Assembly (NCBI GenBank): GCA_902492755.1
Contig: CABUNB010000037.1
Location: 1-24,298 of the forward strand
Length of the DNA stretch: 24,298 nucleotides
Source of the DNA: an uncultured Collinsella sp.
GTDB lineage: Bacteria > Actinomycetota > Coriobacteriia > Coriobacteriales > Coriobacteriaceae
Direction of reading: 5' to 3'
Shown here: positions 5,928 to 13,545 of the stretch, one piece after another
Numbering within the stretch: the first letter of the stretch is position 1
Layout of the letters: each line of letters starts with the position of its first letter
The notes under the pieces: model-generated
The model's database searches: none
The model's input: only the letters and a program-made list of their open reading frames with translations
Told to the model about the DNA's origin: nothing
Program-made: the position numbers and the translations under genes

Positions 5928-7201
5928 CGCTCGAGCCGCGGTGCAATACGAGCCGGCAACTTCGCCACAATGCGAACACCGTCCTCGAGATATTCCTCAT
6001 GCAGAAGGGTTCCCTGCTCATGCACCAGCGTGATGAGGGCGCCCTCGCGATACGGGATATCAGCGGAGAGCAACACATCGGTGGCAGCTGCCTCGCGAGC
6101 AATACGATCGACGAGATCGTCGAGCCCCTCGCCCGTTTGGGCCGAGAACAGAACGGCTTCCGGATAGCGACGACGGAAACTCAATCGATCAACGCTATCG
6201 AGAAGATCGATTTTATTGAAAACGGTCAGCGTTAAACGCTCTCCGGCGCCGATCTCATCAAGCACGCGGTCGACAGCCTCCAGCTGCCGCTCATAGTCCT
6301 CGTCAGACGCATCTACGACTTTGAGAATTAGATCGGCACCCAACACCTCGGACAGCGTCGATTTAAAGGCATCGACCAGACCATGCGGCAGCTTTTGAAT
6401 AAAGCCGACGGTATCGGTAATCGTCATGCCGCGACCGCCGGGCAGACGATACGAACGTGTCGTCGGGTCGAGCGTAGCAAACAGCTTATCCTGCGAAAGT
6501 ACCGTAGATCCAGTCAGACGATTGAGCAACGTCGATTTACCGGCATTGGTATAACCGGCCAACGCGACGCGAAACGCCGGTGACTCAATGCGACTCTTGG
6601 ATTGAACATCGCGACGCTGTTCAACCTGCTTGAGCTCACAACGAAGTGCAGCAATCTTATTACGAATGAGGCGACGGTCGACCTCGAGCTGACTCTCGCC
6701 CTGACCAAAGCGCGAGCCAATGCCGCCGCGCGTCTGTTCCTTGGCGAGATGGCTCCACATGCCGCGCAGACGAGGTAACAGATATTGAAGCTGTGCCAAC
6801 TGTACCTGCAGGCGTCCCTCACGCGTCTGAGCATGCAGGCCAAAGATATCCAGGATCAGTGCTGTACGATCGATAATCTTTACCGGCTCGCCCACGGCTT
6901 TCTCCAAATAGGATTGCTGCGAGGGGGTCAGGTCGTCGTCAAAAATAACGACATCGGCATCCATGCGATGCACCAGGCCGCACAGCTCTTCAACCTTACC
7001 GGAACCGATAAACGATTTAGGATACGGCTTTACCAAACGCTGCGACAAGCGTGCCACGCACTGGGCACCAGCTGTGTGGGCAAGACGCTCCAGCTCATCA
7101 AGCGAGCGATCGAGCGGCCATGCATTGTCGCGCCACTCAACACCAACTAAAATGGCACGCTCGGGCTCGGGTGCCGTGGGAACAAGAGGGAAACGGGCCA
7201 T
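5912..7201 (-). CDS. hflX: GTPase HflX
   Basis: Ribosome-associated GTPase that splits stalled or stressed 70S ribosomes in related bacteria. The 429-residue protein has the HflX N-terminal domain with the glycine-rich RGGIGSRFGQGESQLE at 158-173. The GTPase domain shows G1 GYTNAGKS at 216-223, G3 DTVGF at 263-267, G4 NKID at 329-332 and G5 SAQ at 353-355. The start codon shares one base with the miaA stop (TAATG), so miaA and hflX are coupled, as in many bacteria. It is the last gene of the minus-strand block and runs 16 bp into the convergent DUF1624 gene, with no visible terminator between them. Confidence 0.97.
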   Translation of the reverse strand: MARFPLVPTAPEPERAILVGVEWRDNAWPLDRSLDELERLAHTAGAQCVARLSQRLVKPYPKSFIGSGKVEELCGLVHRMDADVVIFDDDLTPSQQSYLEKAVGEPVKIIDRTALILDIFGLHAQTREGRLQVQLAQLQYLLPRLRGMWSHLAKEQTRGGIGSRFGQGESQLEVDRRLIRNKIAALRCELKQVEQRRDVQSKSRIESPAFRVALAGYTNAGKSTLLNRLTGSTVLSQDKLFATLDPTTRSYRLPGGRGMTITDTVGFIQKLPHGLVDAFKSTLSEVLGADLILKVVDASDEDYERQLEAVDRVLDEIGAGERLTLTVFNKIDLLDSVDRLSFRRRYPEAVLFSAQTGEGLDDLVDRIAREAAATDVLLSADIPYREGALITLVHEQGTLLHEEYLEDGVRIVAKLPARIAPRLERYRTE

Positions 7202-8139
7202 TAGGCAGCCTCAATACGATGCACGATATCCTCAACGACTTCATCGATCGTACATTCATCCATATCAAACCACACGATACGGTCATCGCGCTTAAACCAC
7301 GAAAGCTGACGCTTGGCATAACGACGCGAACGCATCTTAATGAGTTCGCGAGCCTCATCCATGCTCATCACGCCATTGAAAGCATCGATGATCTCTTTAT
7401 AACCAATTGCCTGCATCGACGTCAGGGCATCCCCCAACCCCTGGTCCATAAGAGCGCGGACCTCATCGACAAGACCCTGCTCAAACATCAGATCGACGCG
7501 CAGATTAATGCGCTCGTAGAGCACCTCGCGATTACGCGTCAGGCCAAACCATAGGGCATGATAATGCTCGCGCGGAACACTAAACTGACTTTTTTGCTGT
7601 GCATAGGAGATACCATCATCATGCATCTCGAGCGCACGAATCACACGGCGCACGTTATGGGGATGAATAACAGCAGCCGATTCTGGATCGCGCTCGGCAA
7701 GCAGGGCATGCAGTTCTTCCTCGCCAATACGTTCGGCAAGCTCCTGATAGCCCGCACGGCGATCGTCCTCAAGTTCACCAGAGGGAAAGTCCATCTCATC
7801 GAGGGCTGCCTTGAGATATAGCCCTGTACCTCCGCAAAAAACCGGCAGGCAACCCGAACCAAGGAGACGTTCAACATGCGCGCGAGCGTCAGCCTGATAA
7901 AGCGCAGCAGAATATGCCACACCCGGCTCTACAATGTCGACGAGACGCAGCGGCGCCGTACACTCATCGGGCGCCATCTTTGCGGTACCGATGTCCATGC
8001 CGCGATAGATTTGCATCGCATCGCACGACAGCACTTCGGACGAAAGACGAGCTGCCAAACGGTCGGCAACATCACTCTTACCAACCGCCGTCGGACCGAC
8101 GATCGCAACGGCGGAAAGACCTGCCCCGGGAGAAACCAT
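7201..8139 (-). CDS. miaA: tRNA dimethylallyltransferase
   Basis: Transfers a dimethylallyl group from DMAPP to N6 of adenosine 37 in tRNAs that read codons starting with U. MiaB, encoded immediately upstream, then methylthiolates the product. The 312-residue protein has the P-loop GPTAVGKS at 15-22, the catalytic and tRNA-binding segment SCDAMQIYRGMDIGTAK at 38-54, and the family motif CGGTGLYLKA near 102-111. Its ATG overlaps the miaB stop by one base (TAATG) and its own stop overlaps the hflX start in the same way. Confidence 0.97.
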   Translation of the reverse strand: MVSPGAGLSAVAIVGPTAVGKSDVADRLAARLSSEVLSCDAMQIYRGMDIGTAKMAPDECTAPLRLVDIVEPGVAYSAALYQADARAHVERLLGSGCLPVFCGGTGLYLKAALDEMDFPSGELEDDRRAGYQELAERIGEEELHALLAERDPESAAVIHPHNVRRVIRALEMHDDGISYAQQKSQFSVPREHYHALWFGLTRNREVLYERINLRVDLMFEQGLVDEVRALMDQGLGDALTSMQAIGYKEIIDAFNGVMSMDEARELIKMRSRRYAKRQLSWFKRDDRIVWFDMDECTIDEVVEDIVHRIEAA

Positions 8140-9509
8140 TAGCGCGGCTCGCCCACAACGGAACCGGACAAATACCAGGTCTTGGCAACGTCAACGTCAA
8201 CATCAACGATCTTGCCAACAAGCTGATCGATGCTGTAACCCTCTGGGATAGGCGCATGCATGGTCTGATTCTTGGGACTCTTGCCCAGCAGGACCGCATC
8301 GTTCTTTTTACTCGTTCCCTCAATGAGCGCAGGAACCACAGTATGAAGCTCGCCCTGGTTATACTCGTGTGCCGTGGTCTCGATAACCTTAACCAGGCGA
8401 TTGAAACGCTCGAGAATAACCTCATGCGGCGTAGGATCGTCAATCTCGGCGGCCGGGGTACCGGCGCGCTTGGAATAGATGAAGGTATAGGCCTGAGCAT
8501 AGCGGACCGTCTCGGCAAGTGAGAGCGTCTGCTCAAAGTCTTCTTCAGTCTCACCCGGGAAGCCAACGATAATGTCGGTCGAGAGCGCGATATCGGGCAT
8601 GCGGTTGCGAATGCGATCGACAAGGCCCAGATAGTCCTCGCGTGTATAACGGCGATTCATCTCTTTGAGGATCCGCGTCGAACCGGACTGGACGGCCAAG
8701 TGCAGCTGCGGCATAACGGCAGGCGTCTCGGCCATGGCGTCGATGGTCTCGGGCAACAGGTCCTTGGGATGCGAAGACGTAAAGAAGATGCGCTCCACGC
8801 CCGTATCGCCCACGGCACGCAGCAGATCGGCAAAACGCGGCTTGCCAAACAGATCGCGACCATATGAGTTAACGTTTTGGCCCAGCAGCGTAATCTCACG
8901 CACGCCCTGGCGCACCAAACCGGTCACCTCGTCGACAATCTCCTCGAAGGGGCGGCTCTTTTCGCGACCGCGCACGTACGGCACGATGCAATAGGTGCAG
9001 AAATTATTGCAGCCCGTCATGATGGGCACCCAGGCGTGATACTGAGTCTCGCGATGCCACGGCATGCTCATGGCATCCGTATCCTCATGCTCATTGGTGC
9101 GGATATGACGCTTACCATCAAGGAACGCCTCGGCAATGAGCTCGGCCACATGTGCAATGGAATGCGTGCCAAAGATGACATTGACGTTATCGACGTTGGT
9201 GAGCAGGCCCTCGCCATCGCGCTGCGCGATGCAACCGCCAACGGCAACCACGCGCTTGCCCGAAGGCGAAGGCGGCAGGCTTTTGCAGGAATTGCACTGA
9301 CCGTACAGGCGGGTATCGGCGGCCTCGCGCACGCAGCACGTCATGAAGACAACGATATCGGCATGCGCGGGATCGAGCGCCATGAGGCAGCCATACGAAT
9401 CAAGCAGACCGCTCACACGCTCGGAGTCGTGCTGATTCATCTGGCAGCCAAAGGTGCGGATAAAGTAGGTTTTACCGGCAAGAATATCGCGTACGGAACG
9501 CTGGTCCAT
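8139..9509 (-). CDS. miaB: tRNA-2-methylthio-N6-dimethylallyladenosine synthase
   Basis: Radical SAM methylthiotransferase that adds a methylthio group to C2 of i6A37 in tRNA. The 456-residue form has the N-terminal auxiliary cluster cysteines C22, C58 and C93, the radical SAM motif C167-x3-C171-x2-C174 (GCNNFCTYCIVPYVRG), and a C-terminal TRAM domain. The start is placed at the ATG at 9509, about 9 nt after TAGGA; an ATG two codons upstream (9515) would be only 3 nt from it, and the frame remains open to 9542. It is paired with miaA and has a paralogue of the same family, rimO, further along the same strand. Confidence 0.96.
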   Translation of the reverse strand: MDQRSVRDILAGKTYFIRTFGCQMNQHDSERVSGLLDSYGCLMALDPAHADIVVFMTCCVREAADTRLYGQCNSCKSLPPSPSGKRVVAVGGCIAQRDGEGLLTNVDNVNVIFGTHSIAHVAELIAEAFLDGKRHIRTNEHEDTDAMSMPWHRETQYHAWVPIMTGCNNFCTYCIVPYVRGREKSRPFEEIVDEVTGLVRQGVREITLLGQNVNSYGRDLFGKPRFADLLRAVGDTGVERIFFTSSHPKDLLPETIDAMAETPAVMPQLHLAVQSGSTRILKEMNRRYTREDYLGLVDRIRNRMPDIALSTDIIVGFPGETEEDFEQTLSLAETVRYAQAYTFIYSKRAGTPAAEIDDPTPHEVILERFNRLVKVIETTAHEYNQGELHTVVPALIEGTSKKNDAVLLGKSPKNQTMHAPIPEGYSIDQLVGKIVDVDVDVAKTWYLSGSVVGEPR

Positions 9510-9554
9510 GTGCATAAGTCCTAACGATGGGGAGCGAAACAAGGCAAGCAGAAG

Positions 9555-9872
9555 CTATGCCACAGGCTTAACATCATCCATGACGACGTTATCCATAGCA
9601 GCTCGATTGATCTGGTGAACGTAGATAGAAAGGCGGATGGCCGTGCGCGACTCCCCGTTAATGAGGATGTCGGAGAACACGGGCGCGCAGGAAATATCAA
9701 AACCGGTTGGAATCAAAAAACCGCGCGCGATAGCAACGGCCTTAATGGCCTGGTTGACGGCACCGGCGCCGACACACTGGATGTTGACGGGCACACCATC
9801 CTTGACCATGCCGGCGATGGCGCCGGCAACGGACGCGGGCGATGATTTGCTTGATACCTTCAGGCAATCCAT
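9555..9872 (-). CDS. spoVS: SpoVS-family protein
   Basis: The 105-residue protein closely follows SpoVS: LKVSSKSSPASVAGAIAGM near the N-terminus, then GAGAVNQAIKAVAIARGF. SpoVS proteins have an Alba-like fold and are presumed to bind nucleic acid; in Bacillus the gene is needed for late sporulation. The Bacillus protein has 86 residues; here there is a C-terminal extension of about 20 residues after the core. The ATG at 9872 has a GCAGGAG ribosome site 7 nt upstream. Position between rny and miaB matches Bacillus. No sporulation gene is visible in this window, and FtsK is the general division translocase, so a role outside sporulation is likely here. Confidence 0.93.
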   Translation of the reverse strand: MDCLKVSSKSSPASVAGAIAGMVKDGVPVNIQCVGAGAVNQAIKAVAIARGFLIPTGFDISCAPVFSDILINGESRTAIRLSIYVHQINRAAMDNVVMDDVKPVA

Positions 9873-9913
9873 GAAGAAACTCCTGCATTTAAAAGTACGT
9901 TTTAACTGCAATA

Positions 9914-9942
9914 ACTGTATCGTACCGAGTGGACTCGGTAAA
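9914..9942 (-). promoter_or_regulatory. Candidate internal spoVS promoter with palindrome
   Basis: In the 74-bp gap before spoVS, TTTACC (9942 to 9937) and TACAGT (9919 to 9914) are spaced by 17 bp, each matching consensus in 4 of 6 positions. A perfect 7-bp palindrome (TACCGAG-TGGA-CTCGGTA, 9923-9940) covers the spacer and overlaps the -35. It could be an operator or, as RNA, a hairpin from readthrough. Confidence 0.35.
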
Positions 9943-9946
9943 GGCA

Positions 9947-11032
9947 CTATTCCTCTTTGGCAAGATCAAAGGTCACGGTGATTCGATCACGCGAAACACG
10001 GATCTTTGGGTCGCCGCAAAGGTTGAGATAGTACCGGGCGGCAAGGTCATTAAAGTCTCGTTCCACAGCGCGCGAAAACTGTGCCATGTCATCCTTGGCA
10101 ATACGTAGCCCGCGACGATCCTTCGCGAGATCGACAGGAGCCGGCGCATGCGAGGACGAATCACGCTCGCGCAGCAGACGCGCGGTCACACCGCGAACGG
10201 GCTTAATCTGCCCTGCCAAAATGCGATGGGCCGTGCGCTCGGACATCTCAAGACCCAAACCCGAACAAATACGGATAAAGTCCTCGGCATCAGAAGCAAG
10301 GCCTAAACGATCGACAACCGGAAGCTCACTCTCGTCATCAATGAACAGGAGACGAGACGTATCGAGCCGACTTGACGCTTGAGCATAAAGGGTCGCGGCA
10401 ATCTCAGACGGAGAACCAAGATAGACATCGCAACCACGCAACTCCTCGAGCGCAAACTCACAAGCAGCGCGAATAATATTATGTGGGCCGCGAGCGCAGA
10501 CATAACGTCCGTCCTCATCCTTGACGGCCTGGGGCCAGCTGGACTGATCGGCACGCTCACTGAGGCGGTCGGCCGCAACGCTCACCTTGAAGGCTGAACC
10601 AAGATCGACGCCGGACGTGACCACACGGGCCTCGTCGGTGTTCTGCTTGATCGAAAACAATGCCATGCCACGACCGTGAACGCCCCAACGGTCCATCTTC
10701 ATGCTCTCGAGCTTGGAGGTAACGCGGGCATCAAAGATTCGCTCTTGCATATCCTGCGGAACGCCAGAACCGTTATCCAGAAAGACAAGCGTGCGGACGC
10801 CATCTTCCTTGGTCGTGGCGAGATAGACCTTGTCGGCGCCGGCATCGCGAGCATTACGGAGCATTTCGATGACGATGTCCTCGACATGCTGAATGTCGTG
10901 CTTAGCCTGGCGCCGCTCGGCCTCCGAAACGCGGAGGCGGACATACCCCTCGCCAAGGTTCTCCTCGACGCAAAGGTTGCCCTCCCCCGACATCGACGCG
11001 ATAAATGAGATGAGCTCGTTCGCGTCGCTCAT
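9947..11032 (-). CDS. GHKL-family ATP-binding protein of unknown function
   Basis: The 361-residue protein begins with a complete Bergerat (GHKL) ATP-binding fold as found in Hsp90, MutL and histidine kinases. The N box is E56-x3-N60 (EMLRNARDAG), the G1 motif is DNGSG at 86-90, and the lid and G2 region is WGVHGRGM at 116-123. No phosphoacceptor histidine, receiver, transducer or membrane span is apparent, so it is not an ordinary sensor kinase. The remaining 200 or so residues match no family I recognise. The gene begins one base after the rny stop (TAACATG) without a clear ribosome site, so it is probably translated by coupling with RNase Y. Function is unknown; context suggests RNA metabolism. 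Confidence 0.85.
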   Translation of the reverse strand: MSDANELISFIASMSGEGNLCVEENLGEGYVRLRVSEAERRQAKHDIQHVEDIVIEMLRNARDAGADKVYLATTKEDGVRTLVFLDNGSGVPQDMQERIFDARVTSKLESMKMDRWGVHGRGMALFSIKQNTDEARVVTSGVDLGSAFKVSVAADRLSERADQSSWPQAVKDEDGRYVCARGPHNIIRAACEFALEELRGCDVYLGSPSEIAATLYAQASSRLDTSRLLFIDDESELPVVDRLGLASDAEDFIRICSGLGLEMSERTAHRILAGQIKPVRGVTARLLRERDSSSHAPAPVDLAKDRRGLRIAKDDMAQFSRAVERDFNDLAARYYLNLCGDPKIRVSRDRITVTFDLAKEE

Positions 11033-11033
11033 G

Positions 11034-12584
11034 TTATTTAGCGATATCGACAGCGCGGCTCTCGCGAATCACGACGACGCGCACCTGACCGGGATACTCC
11101 ATCTCTTCCTCGATCTGATGGGCGATATCGTGAGCCAGAACCGTGGACTGGGCATCGGAAATCTTGTCCGGCTGGACCATGACGTGGACCTCGCGACCGG
11201 CCTGCATGGCATAGGTACGTTCGACGCCGTCATGAGAGTTGGCGATCTCCTCGAGCTTCTCAAGACGCTTGATGTAGTTCTCGGCAGACTCGCGACGGGC
11301 ACCGGGGCGAGAGGCAGAGACAGCATCGGCGGCCTGCACCAGGACATCGAGCACCGTGTTGGGGTCGACATCGGCATGGTGAGCCTCAATAGCGTGGACG
11401 ATAACGGGCTTCTCGCCATAACGGCGGGCAAGCTCGGCGCCGATGACGGCATGCGGGCCCTCGACGTCGTGGTCGATTGCCTTGCCCAGGTCATGAAGCA
11501 GGCCGGCGCGCTTGGCGGTCACAACGTCCAGGCCAAGCTCGGAAGCCATCACGCCGCACAGATCAGAGACCTCGAGGGAATGCTGAAGCACGTTCTGACC
11601 AAACGAGGTACGGTAGCGCAGGGCACCAAGGGTCTTGACGATCTCGGGGTGCAGGTCGTGGATGCCGGTATCGAAGGCAGCCTGCTCGCCAGCCTCGCGC
11701 ACGCGCTGCTGAACCAGGTCGGCGGCCTTGTGATACATCTCCTCGATACGGGCAGGGTGAATGCGGCCGTCGGCAATGAGGTTCTCGAGGGCGACACGGG
11801 CGGTCTCACGACGGACCGGGTCGAAGCTCGAAAGAACGACGGTCTCGGGCGTGTCGTCGATCACGAGGTTGACGCCGGAAACCTGCTCGAAGGTCCGGAT
11901 GTTGCGACCCTCGCGACCGATGATACGGCCTTTGAGGTCATCAGAGGGAATGTGCACGGAGGTAACGGTGACCTCGGCAGTGTGGTCGGCAGCGCAGCGC
12001 TGAATCGCCAGAGACAGAATCTCCTGGGCGGTCTTGTGGCACTCGGCGCGAACCTGCTGCTCGGACTCGCGAATGATCGTGGCGGCCTCGTGGGTGACCT
12101 CGCCGCGAACCTTATCGAGGAGCTCCTTGTGGGCGTCCTCGCGGGTAAGGTCGGCGATACGCTCGAGCTCGGAGGTCTGCTTTGCGCAGAGCTCCTCGAG
12201 CTCACGGGAGCGCTTCTCGACCTGACCGGCCTGGCTGGACAGCTGATGCTCGCGCTTGTCGAGAGCGTCGTTGCGGCGATCAAGGGATTCCTCGCGCTGC
12301 ATCACGCGGTTCTCGAGCGTACGAATCTCGTTCTTACGCTGCTTGTCCTCGGCCTCAGCGGCCTGCTTGTTCTTGATGATCTCCTCTTTAGCCTCGAGCA
12401 GAGCCTCTTTTTTGAGGGTCTCGGCCTGACGCTTAGCATCACCGATCAGGGACTCAGCCTGTGCGTGTGCCGACTGGATTTTTTCGTCGGCCTCGTGAAG
12501 ACTACCCTGCTTGGCGGTGCGCATGTAGGCAATGGCGGCGATGGCACCCAAAACGATGCCAACGAGCGCTGCGATGATAGGCAT
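11034..12584 (-). CDS. rny: Ribonuclease Y
   Basis: Membrane-anchored endoribonuclease that initiates mRNA decay in bacteria lacking RNase E. The 516-residue protein has an N-terminal membrane anchor (1-21), a long charged coiled coil (about 30-190), a KH domain with GRIIGREG at 219-226, and an HD domain with H364-D365 in LLHDLGKAID. The ATG at 12584 follows AAAAAGGAG by 5 nt; a GTG two codons earlier directly abuts the ribosome site and is unlikely. It heads the block rny-GHKL-spoVS-miaB-miaA-hflX. A strong promoter lies about 160 nt upstream. RNase J is encoded about 10 kb away on the same strand. Confidence 0.97.
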   Translation of the reverse strand: MPIIAALVGIVLGAIAAIAYMRTAKQGSLHEADEKIQSAHAQAESLIGDAKRQAETLKKEALLEAKEEIIKNKQAAEAEDKQRKNEIRTLENRVMQREESLDRRNDALDKREHQLSSQAGQVEKRSRELEELCAKQTSELERIADLTREDAHKELLDKVRGEVTHEAATIIRESEQQVRAECHKTAQEILSLAIQRCAADHTAEVTVTSVHIPSDDLKGRIIGREGRNIRTFEQVSGVNLVIDDTPETVVLSSFDPVRRETARVALENLIADGRIHPARIEEMYHKAADLVQQRVREAGEQAAFDTGIHDLHPEIVKTLGALRYRTSFGQNVLQHSLEVSDLCGVMASELGLDVVTAKRAGLLHDLGKAIDHDVEGPHAVIGAELARRYGEKPVIVHAIEAHHADVDPNTVLDVLVQAADAVSASRPGARRESAENYIKRLEKLEEIANSHDGVERTYAMQAGREVHVMVQPDKISDAQSTVLAHDIAHQIEEEMEYPGQVRVVVIRESRAVDIAK

Positions 12585-12750
12585 GCTCACTCCTTTTTAT
12601 GGATTCGTTACACACAAAAGCGAACCGTCCTTACGAACGGCTCGCGACATTTGAGTAATATGGGCGCAGCTTATGCGGGTCGGATACAGATAAACATATA
12701 AACAAACTCATCACAGATGAGCACATATCACAAAGCAAATGACAGTGTTT
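12585..12750 (-). promoter_or_regulatory. Long 5' leader of rny
   Basis: If transcription starts from the TTGACA promoter just upstream, the mRNA has a leader of about 160 nt. It includes a hairpin at 12621-12644 (CGAGCCGT / ACGGTTCG, 8-bp stem with one G-U pair) followed by CTTTTGTG, which could act as an attenuator or as a decay signal. No riboswitch class was recognised. Confidence 0.4.
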
Positions 12751-12779
12751 ATCGTACGTTGAACCACAACAACTGTCAA
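12751..12779 (-). promoter_or_regulatory. rny promoter
   Basis: A perfect TTGACA -35 (12779 to 12774) and a TACGAT -10 (12756 to 12751, 4 of 6 matches) are separated by exactly 17 bp. It lies just beyond the putative recX terminator, giving the rny block its own start. Confidence 0.65.
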
Positions 12780-12784
12780 ATAAA

Positions 12785-12827
12785 TGGCCCCAGCACGGCG
12801 GCTAAAACGCGGTGAACGGCAGGGCCA
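12785..12827 (-). terminator. Probable recX terminator
   Basis: TGGCCC at 12785-12790 pairs with GGGCCA at 12822-12827. An inner stem (CAC-GCG with CGC-GTG, one mismatch) extends it, and the minus strand continues with TTTATTT. It lies 15 bp after the recX stop codon. Confidence 0.5.
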
Positions 12828-12841
12828 CAAAACGCATACGC

Positions 12842-13534
12842 CTAAACCGCACATTCCTCACGTTCGGCATCGAGACGTGCCTTAACGGCATCGGCGGCGA
12901 TGTGATACGAGAAGCCCTTGCCCATCAAAAACCGAACCAGTTTTTCGAATCCGCGCGTCTCTGGAACACGCCGCTTGGCGAGCAGGGCTGACGCACGCGC
13001 CAAATCGTCTTCGACGGCAAAATAATCCTCGGGATAACCGGGAATGTCATCGAGCACGACATGACGGCGCTTGAGCTCGGTCTCGATTTTACGCTGTCCC
13101 CAACCGCGCCGCTTGCGTTCCTCGATAAAGTACGAGCAAAAGCGGTTCTCGTCTAAAAAGCGATACTCGGTGGCGCGCTCGACGGCGAAATCGATCGCGG
13201 GCTGGCGAAAGCCGTAGCGAGCCAGCTTGTCACGGACCTCACCCGTCGCATGGTCGCGTCGCGATAGCATCTCGGTCACCATGGTAAGTGCACATTTACG
13301 CTCGATGAGCTGCACCGCTTCACGAAAGTTATCCCAATCACAGGGAAGATCGGGGCGATTTTTGACATACAGGCGCGCGACCCGCACGGGAATCCAAATG
13401 GACCGCTCAAAACCGCCCTCAAGCTCACAATCGATATGTGCGCAAGGCTTTTTGGACGCATACCCGCTCGAGAACGAGGAGGCCGCCTTCTTATCGGGAA
13501 AGACGACCGTGGCCTCAGTCACCGTATACGACAT
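12842..13534 (-). CDS. recX: Regulatory protein RecX
   Basis: Binds RecA filaments and modulates recombinase and coprotease activity. The 230-residue protein shows the RecX three-helix repeats: LSRRDHATGEVRDKLARYGF at about 90-109, then FLDENRFCSYFIEERKRRGWG at about 126-146, and a third repeat near 175-225 (LVRFLMGKGFSYHIAADAV). An N-terminal region of about 80 residues precedes them, as in other Gram-positive RecX proteins. It starts 11 bp after the recA stop codon without a strong ribosome site of its own, which fits coupled low-level expression from the SOS-controlled recA promoter. Confidence 0.93.
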   Translation of the reverse strand: MSYTVTEATVVFPDKKAASSFSSGYASKKPCAHIDCELEGGFERSIWIPVRVARLYVKNRPDLPCDWDNFREAVQLIERKCALTMVTEMLSRRDHATGEVRDKLARYGFRQPAIDFAVERATEYRFLDENRFCSYFIEERKRRGWGQRKIETELKRRHVVLDDIPGYPEDYFAVEDDLARASALLAKRRVPETRGFEKLVRFLMGKGFSYHIAADAVKARLDAEREECAV

Positions 13535-13545
13535 GAGCGTAACCG

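Noticed and set aside
12621..12644. LexA box in the rny leader suggested by two GAAC words
   Set aside because: The two GAAC words are direct rather than inverted and the spacing is wrong; the segment is better described as a hairpin.
10893..12701. A 602-codon open plus-strand frame opposite rny
   Set aside because: It mirrors the conserved rny gene, is Leu/Gly/Asp-rich without any family signature, and has no start context.
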